Of a DNA stretch of 23,898 nt, positions 14,967 to 22,442 are shown in pieces (position 1 is the first letter of the stretch; each line of letters begins with the position of its first letter). Under the pieces are notes generated by a model. That model did no database searches. It was not told the origin of the DNA and saw only the letters and a list, made by a program, of their open reading frames with translations. The stretch covers positions 1-23,898 of the forward strand of contig JAYEGJ010000145.1 of NCBI GenBank assembly GCA_034658975.1, read 5' to 3'. The stretch is from SZUA-217 sp034658975 (lineage in GTDB: Bacteria; Actinomycetota; Acidimicrobiia; Spongiisociales; ZC4RG35). The translations under genes and the position numbers were made by a program.

Positions 14967-15541
14967 GGTCTCTCAGCGTCCTCAGGAAGTAGTCCTCTTT
15001 GCTTCGCAAACTCCCACAACCGCTTCTGCATGGCTTTTCTTCCCCTATGCAGGCGTGACATCACGGTCCCGATCGGGATGTCGAGAATCTCGGCGATCTC
15101 CTTGTAGGCAAACCCTTCCAGATCGGCGAGCAGAACGGGCATGCGGAACGTCTCCGGCAACTCCTCGACGGCAGACTTGATATCGGACTCGACCAGGCCG
15201 TCGAGTACACGATCCTCGGTCGTTCGCGCCGCCTCTGCGGACTCCTGCGACCCGAGACGGCGATAGAGATAGAGATCTTCGACCGTTCCGAGATCGACCT
15301 CAGTTGGGCGACGTGAATCCTTCCTGTACTTGTTGATATACGTGTTGGTGAGGATCCGGTACAGCCAGGCTTTGAGGTTCGTACCCGCTTCGAACGTGTG
15401 ATAGGCCCGATAGGCCTTGAGATATGTCTCCTGAACCAGGTCTTCGGCGTCTGCGGAGTTTCGAGTCATGCGCATTGCCGCGGAGTACAACTGACGCGAG
15501 TACTGAAGAGCGTCGGTTTCGAAGTTCGCCTGGTCAGCCAT
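14963..15541 (-). CDS. sigR: ECF sigma factor of the SigR/SigH (oxidative stress) group
   Basis: The 192-residue protein has sigma region 2 (about 10-77) with DAEDLVQETYLKAYRAYHTF and the highly characteristic GTNLKAWLYRILTNTYINKYRKDSRRP typical of SigR/SigH. Region 4 (about 125-178) has FAYKEIAEILDIPIGTVMSRLHRGRKAM as helix-turn-helix. In relatives this sigma factor controls thioredoxin, mycothiol, Clp protease and related genes. It is directly followed by its anti-sigma gene. No GGAAT-N18/19-GTT autoregulatory promoter is visible in the 98 bases upstream. That gap is dominated by a large hairpin, so expression may differ from the textbook self-activating loop. Confidence 0.95.
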   Translation of the reverse strand: MADQANFETDALQYSRQLYSAAMRMTRNSADAEDLVQETYLKAYRAYHTFEAGTNLKAWLYRILTNTYINKYRKDSRRPTEVDLGTVEDLYLYRRLGSQESAEAARTTEDRVLDGLVESDIKSAVEELPETFRMPVLLADLEGFAYKEIAEILDIPIGTVMSRLHRGRKAMQKRLWEFAKQRGLLPEDAERP

Positions 15542-15582
15542 GGAGTTCGGACGGTAGCGGGAAGAGGCATAAAGCCACCATC

Positions 15583-15639
15583 AACCGTTCTGTGCGGGTT
15601 AGTTACGCGTCACGCGTAGTAAACCCGCACAGAACGGTT
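15583..15639 (-). terminator. 18-bp perfect hairpin with a nested palindrome after the P1 peptidase gene
   Basis: AACCGTTCTGTGCGGGTT (15583-15600) is the exact reverse complement of 15622-15639. The 21-base loop holds a second palindrome, TACGCGT-C-ACGCGTA (15604-15618). The structure begins directly after the peptidase stop (15640-15642), so termination is the simplest role. There is no U-tract and it is longer than most terminators. It lies 41 bases upstream of sigR. Confidence 0.65.
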
Positions 15640-16524
15640 TCAAACGGGTTGGACAGCGCTCTCGATCGCCAACCCCACCGCGTGGAACGCTCCCTCGGCC
15701 AGATTGTCGACAAGGACCTCCATCTCGCCGCAGGCAACGGCGAAGCAAGTGTCCCCATCAAAGCGAGTGTGAGCGGGCCGAAGGCAAGCGGAGAATGCGT
15801 CCTGTGCCCTGACCGCCAACCTGGTCAACTCAGACCTGGAGGCGCGGGCGTCGGTTGCCACCACCGCCAACGTCGTGTTCTCCCCCACCGGAACCGGGAT
15901 CTCGATCGGCCCTGGTGCATGGGGACCGCCGGTGAGAGGGTTTCCCTCGAGACTGAAGACATCGCCGATCGCATTGACGACCACGAACGCTGCGACGGTG
16001 GCCCCGTCGACCTCGACGGCTGCCGACCCGATGCCAGACGGAAGAAACAACCCGCGCCACTTGGCGACAGTCGCTCCGGCCCCCACCCCGATGGCGCCTT
16101 GAGCCACCGGGTCGCTGGTGGCGCTTCGAAAGGCGCTCACTCCCGCTTCGGCGTCCGGCCTCACACTCGGGTCACCGGTGAGCAGGTCGTAGACAACCGC
16201 GGCGGGGACGATGGGGATTGCTCCAGCGGGAGTCGGTATTCCCCTCCCCGCCGCCTCGAGTTCTCGCATGACACCGTCGGCAGCCGCCAGGCCAAACGCG
16301 CTGCCACCTGCGAGCACAATGGCGTCGGCCTGCTCGACGGCCATCCCCGGCGCGAGCAGCGCCGTCTCCCTGGTGCCGGGAGCCGCGCCACGCGTCTCGC
16401 CGGCAATCGCGTTGGGCACCGGAAGCTTGATCACGGTGCAACCTGTCAGTGCCTCCGTGTCGCTCCAGTGCCCCACCTCGATCCCTGGAATGGAGGTGAG
16501 CGTTCCTCCGTCGATCGGGTTCAT
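15640..16524 (-). CDS. P1-family (DmpA/NylC-type) self-cleaving peptidase
   Basis: P1/S58 proteins are Ntn-type hydrolases that cut themselves to expose an N-terminal nucleophile; members are D-/beta-aminopeptidases or nylon-oligomer hydrolases. The ATG at 16524 is chosen because it shares ATGA (16521-16524) with the upstream stop and gives the family start NPIDGGTLTSIPGIEVGHW; a longer open frame to 16656 has no support. Family blocks are VLAGGSAFGL, GVGAGATVAKW, VVVNAIGD and, in the 294-residue numbering, ENTTLAVVATDA with the likely Asn216/Thr217 cleavage site seen in NylC-like enzymes. No signal peptide, so cytoplasmic. With the neighbouring peptide importer it probably works on imported peptides; the actual substrate is not predictable. 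Confidence 0.92.
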   Translation of the reverse strand: MNPIDGGTLTSIPGIEVGHWSDTEALTGCTVIKLPVPNAIAGETRGAAPGTRETALLAPGMAVEQADAIVLAGGSAFGLAAADGVMRELEAAGRGIPTPAGAIPIVPAAVVYDLLTGDPSVRPDAEAGVSAFRSATSDPVAQGAIGVGAGATVAKWRGLFLPSGIGSAAVEVDGATVAAFVVVNAIGDVFSLEGNPLTGGPHAPGPIEIPVPVGENTTLAVVATDARASRSELTRLAVRAQDAFSACLRPAHTRFDGDTCFAVACGEMEVLVDNLAEGAFHAVGLAIESAVQPV

Positions 16525-17312
16525 AGTGGTGGAGTGAATCGGCCGTCTACTGCGAGCCATCCACCGTCGGCCACGAGTAATGACCCGGTCACGAACGAGG
16601 AGGCCTCGGAGGCGAGGAAGACGATCGGTCCGGCCATCTCGATTGGCTGGGCCCACCGACCGAGGGCTCCTTTGGATGCGTAGGCCTCATACCAATCGGG
16701 CTGATCCTTGATCTGCTGGGTGAGAGGGGTCTCGACAACCCCCGGCGCCAGGGCATTGGCGCGAACCCCCTGGGGACCGAGCTCGGCTGCCAGGGTTCTG
16801 ATCATCTGAAGCACTCCAGCCTTGGTGGCGGCGTACACCCCCTGCCCCGGTTCGACGACTTGTGACCTGATCGAGGACACCGCGATTATCGAACCGCCAC
16901 CAGAGTCGGCCATCCTTCGTCCCGCCGCGGTGATGGTGTTGAAAGTGCCCACGAGGTTGAGGTTCAAGACCTTCTGGACCTCCTCTTCGCTCGTTTCGAG
17001 CATCCGCTTCCGAACGTTGATTGCGGGAGTCGTGACGAGAACATCAACGTGACCGAACTCGTCGAGCATCCCGGATACTGCCGTGCCCTCCGAGACGTCA
17101 ACCACAGTCGACATAGCCGATCCCCCGCCATCAGTGATCGCCGCTGCCACCCGGCCGGCCGCATCGGCTGAGATGTCGGCACAAAGCACATCGGCGCCGT
17201 GGGCAGCCAGCGCCAGCGCACCGGCTTCGCCGATGCCACTCCCAGCGCCGATCACCACAACACGCTTGTCTGAGAGGTCGAAGAGACGGCCATATGCGTC
17301 GTATTTGTCCAT
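16521..17312 (-). CDS. SDR-family NAD(P)-dependent oxidoreductase
   Basis: The 263-residue protein is a classical short-chain dehydrogenase/reductase: cofactor loop GAGSGIG (22-28), acidic Asp47 after strand 2 (CADIS, suggests NAD preference), and catalytic Ser146/147, Tyr160 and Lys164 in YAATK. The usual NNAG is TTPA here. The C-terminus ends with DGGWLAVDGRFTPP, typical of one SDR subgroup. The substrate is unknown. The ATG at 17312 is chosen over an 82-residue upstream extension because the SDR fold begins there (LSDKRVVVIGAGSG) and TACTCT at 17319-17324 is placed as the -10 of a leaderless mRNA. It is co-translated with the P1 peptidase and diverges from the permease gene. Confidence 0.92.
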   Translation of the reverse strand: MDKYDAYGRLFDLSDKRVVVIGAGSGIGEAGALALAAHGADVLCADISADAAGRVAAAITDGGGSAMSTVVDVSEGTAVSGMLDEFGHVDVLVTTPAINVRKRMLETSEEEVQKVLNLNLVGTFNTITAAGRRMADSGGGSIIAVSSIRSQVVEPGQGVYAATKAGVLQMIRTLAAELGPQGVRANALAPGVVETPLTQQIKDQPDWYEAYASKGALGRWAQPIEMAGPIVFLASEASSFVTGSLLVADGGWLAVDGRFTPPL

Positions 17313-17325
17313 GAGCAGAGAGTAG

Positions 17326-18315
17326 GTGCCCCTGCCTAATGTTGCGCCACCGCAGCCGAAAAGACGGGACCCTGGTTTGTATGTAGTGCGCCGCCTTGGG
17401 GTATTCGCCCTCAGCGTGTTTGTGTCGTCACTGCTCGTGTTCGCCGTCATGTCGATCCTTCCAGGAGACCCGGCCCAGGTGATGCTCGGCACGCAGGCGA
17501 CGCCCGCGGCCGTCGCCGAGCTCAGGGAGAGGCTCGGCCTGAACCAGCCCCTGATCACCCAGTACTTCAGTTGGCTGTTCAGCGCGGTACGAGGCGACTT
17601 CGGGGTCTCACCCTTCAGTGGTCAAGAGATCGCCCCGCAGATCATCGATCGACTCAAACTGACAATTCCGTTGGCGGTGTTCGCCATGTCGATCACCGTG
17701 ATCATCTCTTTCCCACTTGGCGTGTTCGCCGCGGCACGACATCGCAAACTCGGAGACGCCGTCGTCTCTTTCGGGAGCCAGATCGGCCTGGCGATCCCCG
17801 CCTTCTGGGCCGGTCTGATCCTCGTCACGGCACTGGCCGTCAACCTCAGGCTGTTCCCGGCCGGAGGGTTCCCCGGCTGGGATGTTTCGCTCTCCGAATC
17901 GCTCAAAGCGCTTGTCCTTCCCGCTGTATCACTGGCAATCGTGCAGTCGTCGATCATCACGAGATACGTGCGGTCGGCGGTCCTCGACACGATGAGGCAC
18001 GACTACATCAGGACCGCCCGCGCAAAAGGACTGACGCGATCGGCCTCACTGTGGAAACACGGCCTCCGAAACGCCGCCATTCCCGTGCTCACGATTCTCG
18101 GCCTTCAGTTCGCGGCCCTGCTCGCCGGAACCGTCGTCATCGAGTCGGTCTTCGTCTTGCCCGGCCTGGGAAGCATGCTTCTTCAGGGGATCACCAGACG
18201 CGATCTGGTCTTGGTGCAGGGCGGTGCATTCACAATCGCCATGCTCATCCTCTCGATAAACCTGTTCGTCGATCTCATGTACCGGGTGCTCGACCCGAGG
18301 GTGTCGCAACAGTGA
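17326..18315 (+). CDS. Dipeptide/oligopeptide ABC transporter permease, DppB-type
   Basis: This is the first membrane subunit of the importer. TM1 lies near 27-45 (RRLGVFALSVFVSSLLVF), followed by the DppB-type LPGDPAQVMLG and LRERLGLNQPLITQYFSWL, then five more helices. The EAA loop that contacts the ATPase is DYIRTARAKGLTRSASLWK (226-244) and continues to HGLRNA. Start is uncertain. GTG at 17326 is only 13 bases from the divergent SDR ATG. A TTG at 17377 would give YVVRRLGVF, closer to the family's usual beginning, and would leave room for a -10 (TAATGT, 17337-17342). It overlaps the next gene by GTGA (18312-18315). Confidence 0.92.
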   Translation: MPLPNVAPPQPKRRDPGLYVVRRLGVFALSVFVSSLLVFAVMSILPGDPAQVMLGTQATPAAVAELRERLGLNQPLITQYFSWLFSAVRGDFGVSPFSGQEIAPQIIDRLKLTIPLAVFAMSITVIISFPLGVFAAARHRKLGDAVVSFGSQIGLAIPAFWAGLILVTALAVNLRLFPAGGFPGWDVSLSESLKALVLPAVSLAIVQSSIITRYVRSAVLDTMRHDYIRTARAKGLTRSASLWKHGLRNAAIPVLTILGLQFAALLAGTVVIESVFVLPGLGSMLLQGITRRDLVLVQGGAFTIAMLILSINLFVDLMYRVLDPRVSQQ

Positions 18316-19184
18316 GTACCGACAAAGACGCCGTGGCCACTCCGAGCAGGCGCCGACGGTCGCGCTGGAAGAGGCTCAATTTCATCCTGGGCCTCACCAT
18401 CGTCCTGATCGTCATTGGTACGGCTCTTCTGTCCTTCTTCTGGACTCCTTTCGATCCGGTCCAAATCGATGCCACCGCTCCTCTCGCGGGTGTTGGCGAG
18501 AAGGGACACATCCTCGGCACCGACCAATTCGGCCGCGATTTGTTCAGCCAGATCATGGTTGGGTCTCAGACTGCGCTCTTCGTCGGGATCCTCGCCGTCG
18601 GGATCGCCATCCTCGTGGGCATTCCCCTGGGCGGGCTCGCAGCCTCCCGGAGGGGCGTGATCGAGGACGCCGTGATGCGCACGTCCGACGTCATCTACGC
18701 GTTCCCACCGGTCCTACTGGCGATTCTTCTGGTTGCAGCTCTCGGGGCCGGTACGGGACCGGCCATGCTCGCTATCGGCATCGCCTACGTACCCATCGTT
18801 GCGAGGGTCACCCGAGGCGCGGCCTTGACGGTCTTCCAACTCGACTATGTGACGGCCGCCCGCAGCTATGGCCGCACCGAGACGCACATATTCCTGCGGC
18901 ATGTCCTCCCGAACATCGCTTCGGTGTTGATCGTTCAGGTCACAGTGCTGTTTGCCCTGGCAATACTTGCCGAAGCAGCCCTTTCGTTCCTGGGCATCGG
19001 GACACAGCCGCCGACACCGTCGTGGGGACGCAGTCTTCGAGATGCGCAGACCTTCCTCCAGTTATCGCCGCGCCTGGCGTTTTGGCCGGGCCTCGCTATC
19101 GCATTCACCGTCCTCGGGTTCAACCTGCTCGGGGACGGGCTTCGCGACGCTCTGGATCCGAGATTGGAGATCAATCGCTCATGA
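18312..19184 (+). CDS. Dipeptide/oligopeptide ABC transporter permease, DppC-type
   Basis: This is the second membrane subunit, 290 residues from the GTG at 18312, which lies in the GTGA overlap with the upstream stop. The open frame extends far upstream but only as a shadow of the first permease. A basic cytoplasmic N-terminus (PSRRRRSRWKRL) precedes TM1 (about 24-43). The DppC hallmark GTDQFGRDLFSQIMVGSQ (69-86) and the EAA loop DYVTAARSYGRTETHIFLRH (178-197) are present, and the C-terminal FNLLGDGLRDALDPRL is typical. Its stop overlaps the ATPase start by ATGA (19181-19184). Confidence 0.95.
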   Translation: MSTDKDAVATPSRRRRSRWKRLNFILGLTIVLIVIGTALLSFFWTPFDPVQIDATAPLAGVGEKGHILGTDQFGRDLFSQIMVGSQTALFVGILAVGIAILVGIPLGGLAASRRGVIEDAVMRTSDVIYAFPPVLLAILLVAALGAGTGPAMLAIGIAYVPIVARVTRGAALTVFQLDYVTAARSYGRTETHIFLRHVLPNIASVLIVQVTVLFALAILAEAALSFLGIGTQPPTPSWGRSLRDAQTFLQLSPRLAFWPGLAIAFTVLGFNLLGDGLRDALDPRLEINRS

Positions 19185-20791
19185 GCGAGCCGCTTCTCTC
19201 GGTCGAGAACCTCACAGTGTTCGCAGGGGAGACCAAACTCGTGGACTCGGCGTCGTTCACACTGGAACGCGGGAGCCGGACTGGAATCATCGGCGAGTCC
19301 GGGTCGGGCAAGACGATCACTGCACTGGCAGTCATGGGCCTGCTTCCCGAGGGCCTGACGGCCACCGGAAGCATCAGGCTCAGGGGCGATGACCTCCTCG
19401 AAGCGTCCGAAAAGGAGATGGTGATCCAGCGGGGGAACTCGATGTCGATGATCTTCCAGGAGCCGATGACCGCCCTCAATCCGGTGATGCGAATCGGCAA
19501 GCAGATAGCCGAACCCCTCCGGATTCACCAGGACATGTCCTCGGATGAAGCAAAGGCTCTCGCCGTCCAGCTTCTGGACAGTGTCGGTATCAAACAGCCC
19601 GAGCGACGGGCCCGTTCCTTTCCCCACGAGCTGTCCGGCGGCCAGAGACAACGTGCCATGATCGCCATGTCGCTCGCCTGCGGGCCGGATCTGGTAGTTG
19701 CCGACGAGCCGACAACGGCGCTCGACGTCACTGTCCAGGCTCAGGTACTCCAGGTCTTGCGTGACCGGGTCGTCGCCAATGAGACAGCCCTGGTCCTCAT
19801 CACCCATGATCTTCCCGTGGTGGCATCCGTTGCGGACGAGGTGATCGTTCTTCGCGACGGGGTCATCGTCGAGACCGGACCGACACGCCAGGTGTTCTCG
19901 GACCCGACCGACGCCTACACGCGCCGACTCGTGGACGCGGTTCCGCCCATGAGCAGGACCGAAGGCGTACCGCCCAAGCATGTCGAGCCACCGACCGGGT
20001 CCAGCACGATCGTCGAGATGAGAGATGTGACGAAGGTGTATCGGCTTCGCCGGCGACATCTCGCTGAGGCGGCTCCCCTGATTCACGCAGTCGACGGAGT
20101 CAGTCTCGAGGTCTTTCAAGGTGAGACCCTTGGCATCGTCGGTGAGTCCGGATCGGGAAAATCGACTCTCGCCAGAATCATGATGGGATTGGAAGCGCCG
20201 ACTTCCGGCGAGGTCCTGGTGGACGGAACTGATCTCATCTCCAAAGCGAATCTGCGGCGCGTGCGTGACATCGCCCAGATGGTCTTTCAGGATCCGATGG
20301 GCTCGCTCGACCCCCGCATGCTGGTGAAGGACGTTGTGGCAGAACCGCTGCGATCGCTGGGAATCGAAGGCGACCACGCAGCCCGAGTCGATGAGCTGCT
20401 CGAGGCTGTAAGGCTGCCGGCGGACGCCGGTGAGCGCTACCCCCACGAATTCTCCGGCGGGCAACGCCAGCGGATCGCCATAGCAAGGGCTTTGGCGCCG
20501 GGGCCTCGGCTCCTGATTGCCGATGAGCCCGTGAGTGCCCTCGACATGTCAGTTCAGACCATCACGCTCGACCTTCTCGACTCGCTCAAGCGTGACTTCG
20601 ACTTCACCATGGTCTTCATCTCCCACGACCTCTCGGTGATCCACGAGATCTCGGACCGCGTGATCGTCCTCGAGCACGGAAAACTCGTAGAACAGGGTCC
20701 GGCAGGCACCGTCTTCGCCAACCCGGAACAGCAGTACACGAAGGATCTCCTGTCGGCGATCCCCCGACTCGACGGATCCTTCCTCGCCTGA
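19181..20791 (+). CDS. Fused double ATPase of the peptide ABC importer (DppD-DppF type)
   Basis: One 536-residue protein carries both ATPase domains that are separate DppD and DppF in E. coli. Domain 1: Walker A GESGSGKT (38-45), signature LSGGQRQR (151-158), Walker B VVADEPTTALD (172-182), switch His209. A linker covers about 255-277. Domain 2: GESGSGKS (321-328), FSGGQRQR (424-431), LIADEPVSALD (445-455), His482. Both domains keep all catalytic residues, so both should hydrolyse ATP. C-terminal peptide-transporter segments (YTRRLVDAVP and YTKDLLSAIP) follow each domain. The ATG at 19181, in the ATGA overlap, is the start; the longer open frame upstream is only dppC shadow. Confidence 0.96.
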   Translation: MSEPLLSVENLTVFAGETKLVDSASFTLERGSRTGIIGESGSGKTITALAVMGLLPEGLTATGSIRLRGDDLLEASEKEMVIQRGNSMSMIFQEPMTALNPVMRIGKQIAEPLRIHQDMSSDEAKALAVQLLDSVGIKQPERRARSFPHELSGGQRQRAMIAMSLACGPDLVVADEPTTALDVTVQAQVLQVLRDRVVANETALVLITHDLPVVASVADEVIVLRDGVIVETGPTRQVFSDPTDAYTRRLVDAVPPMSRTEGVPPKHVEPPTGSSTIVEMRDVTKVYRLRRRHLAEAAPLIHAVDGVSLEVFQGETLGIVGESGSGKSTLARIMMGLEAPTSGEVLVDGTDLISKANLRRVRDIAQMVFQDPMGSLDPRMLVKDVVAEPLRSLGIEGDHAARVDELLEAVRLPADAGERYPHEFSGGQRQRIAIARALAPGPRLLIADEPVSALDMSVQTITLDLLDSLKRDFDFTMVFISHDLSVIHEISDRVIVLEHGKLVEQGPAGTVFANPEQQYTKDLLSAIPRLDGSFLA

Positions 20792-20858
20792 TCCATCCGT
20801 CACTACCCACGTTTGCCAACTAGGTTTCGGCACACTTGGACGAAAAAGGAGATACCCG

Positions 20859-22442
20859 ATGAGGGTCAGCAAGACTGCTGCATTGATCGCAGTTCTGGCA
20901 CTCGTACTGGCCGCATGCGCCGGTTCGACCGCTGAAACAACCACGACTGCCGAAGCGCCCCAGTCCACTGAGGGCACCGCGGCACCAGCGACCACCGAGG
21001 CCCCAGAGGCGACCACCACGACGGCAGCGGAGGTTTCGGCTGCGACCGAGATGACCATCGGCCTCCAGCTCGAGCCCCCGACGCTCGATCTGACGGCCAG
21101 CCCGGCGGCCGCCATCCCGCAGGTGTTGCTCTACAACGTCTACGAGGGTTTGGTGCGCCTCAACGCCGACGGTTCGATTTCGGGCCTTCTTGCCTCCGAC
21201 TGGGAAATCAGCGAAGACGGCCTGACCTACACGTTCACTCTCCAGCAAGGCGTGGCATTCCACAACGGTGAAGCCCTCACCGCAGATGACGTGGTCTTCT
21301 CGATCAACAACGTCGTCAACAACGAGGCTCACCCGTTCACCACCACCCTCGCCCCGATCACCAACGTCGAAGCAACCGATGACTCGACGGTCGTGCTCAC
21401 CCTCAGCCAGGTCAGCGCCAACCTGCTCTTCTTCCTCACCCAGGGCCAGGGCGTGATCCTCGAGGAGTCCGCCATCGGCACCATCGAAAACGAGCCCGTC
21501 GGGACCGGTCCCTTCACCTTCACTTCATGGACCGTCGGCGACTCGATCGTGGTCGAGCGCAACGCCGACTACTGGGGTACCCCGGCTCTCCTCGAGAAGG
21601 TGACCTTCCGGTACATCAACGACCCGAGCGCCCTCACCAACGCCATGCTGTCGGACGACCTCGACATCCTCGCCGGCGTCTCCGCGCCGGAGACTCTTGC
21701 GGAGTTCGAGGCCGACGATCGGTTCGAGGTCAGGCAGGGCCTGACCTACGGCGAGACGGTGCTTTCCCTCAACGGTAGGAGGGCGCCGCTCGACGACGTC
21801 CTGGTACGTCAGGCGATCAGCCATGCGATCGATCGCGATGCGGTGGTCCAACTCGCCTACTCGGGATACGGAACGGTGATCGGGTCGTTCTCCACGCCAC
21901 TCGATGCCTGGTACAAGGACCTGACCGGTGTCTACGAGTACGACCCTGCCAAGGCCCAGGACTTGCTCGAAGAGGCGGGCTATGCGGGTGAGACTCTCGA
22001 GATGATTCTCCCGCCGACGTCCTATGCAACCCGGTCCGGCGAGATCATTGCCAGCCAATTGGCCGAGGTCGGCATCGACGTCAACATCACCAACGTCGAG
22101 TGGGGTGTCTGGCTCGAGGATGTGTTCACAAACAACGACTTCGACATGTCGATCGTCAGCCATGTCGAACCATTCGACCTCGCCCAGTACGGCAACGCCG
22201 ACTACTACTGGGGTGACGACAGTCCTCAGGTCGCCGACCTGATCGCACAGGCCGACGCAGAGCCGGACGAGGCCAAGAGGAACGCTCTTTACGGGCAGGT
22301 CCTCGACGAGATCACCGCCGTGGCCGCCGACAACTGGCTGTTCGTCCTGCCGGCGCTCGGCGTTCAGCGCAAGGGTGTGAGTGGTTACAAGATCGACCTT
22401 CCCGGGTCTCTCGACCTGACCGAGCTTGCCCTCAACGAGTAG
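20859..22442 (+). CDS. Peptide-binding lipoprotein (SBP_bac_5 family) of the ABC importer
   Basis: The extracellular binding protein delivers substrate to the permease. The 527-residue precursor has a lipoprotein signal peptide with lipobox LAAC (Cys20), then a Thr/Ala/Glu-rich tether (about 22-62) common in actinobacterial lipoproteins. The family-5 solute-binding fold follows: MTIGLQLEPPTLDLT, YNVYEGLVRLNADGSISGLLASDWE, LQQGVAFHNGEALTADDVVFSI, GTGPFTF and a C-terminal helix-rich part. A strong AAGGAGA ribosome site precedes the ATG. It lies 67 bases after the ATPase gene with no clear promoter, so it probably belongs to the same transcript, with higher translation. Specificity (di-, oligopeptide or other) cannot be told. 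Confidence 0.95.
   Translation: MRVSKTAALIAVLALVLAACAGSTAETTTTAEAPQSTEGTAAPATTEAPEATTTTAAEVSAATEMTIGLQLEPPTLDLTASPAAAIPQVLLYNVYEGLVRLNADGSISGLLASDWEISEDGLTYTFTLQQGVAFHNGEALTADDVVFSINNVVNNEAHPFTTTLAPITNVEATDDSTVVLTLSQVSANLLFFLTQGQGVILEESAIGTIENEPVGTGPFTFTSWTVGDSIVVERNADYWGTPALLEKVTFRYINDPSALTNAMLSDDLDILAGVSAPETLAEFEADDRFEVRQGLTYGETVLSLNGRRAPLDDVLVRQAISHAIDRDAVVQLAYSGYGTVIGSFSTPLDAWYKDLTGVYEYDPAKAQDLLEEAGYAGETLEMILPPTSYATRSGEIIASQLAEVGIDVNITNVEWGVWLEDVFTNNDFDMSIVSHVEPFDLAQYGNADYYWGDDSPQVADLIAQADAEPDEAKRNALYGQVLDEITAVAADNWLFVLPALGVQRKGVSGYKIDLPGSLDLTELALNE

Noticed and set aside
17571..18311. N-terminal extension of the second permease frame
   Set aside because: It lies wholly inside the first permease gene in another frame and encodes no membrane-protein-like sequence; the GTG at 18312 is the supported start.
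18935..20464. 509-codon minus-strand open frame
   Set aside because: Antisense shadow of the fused ABC ATPase, which has complete Walker and signature motifs.
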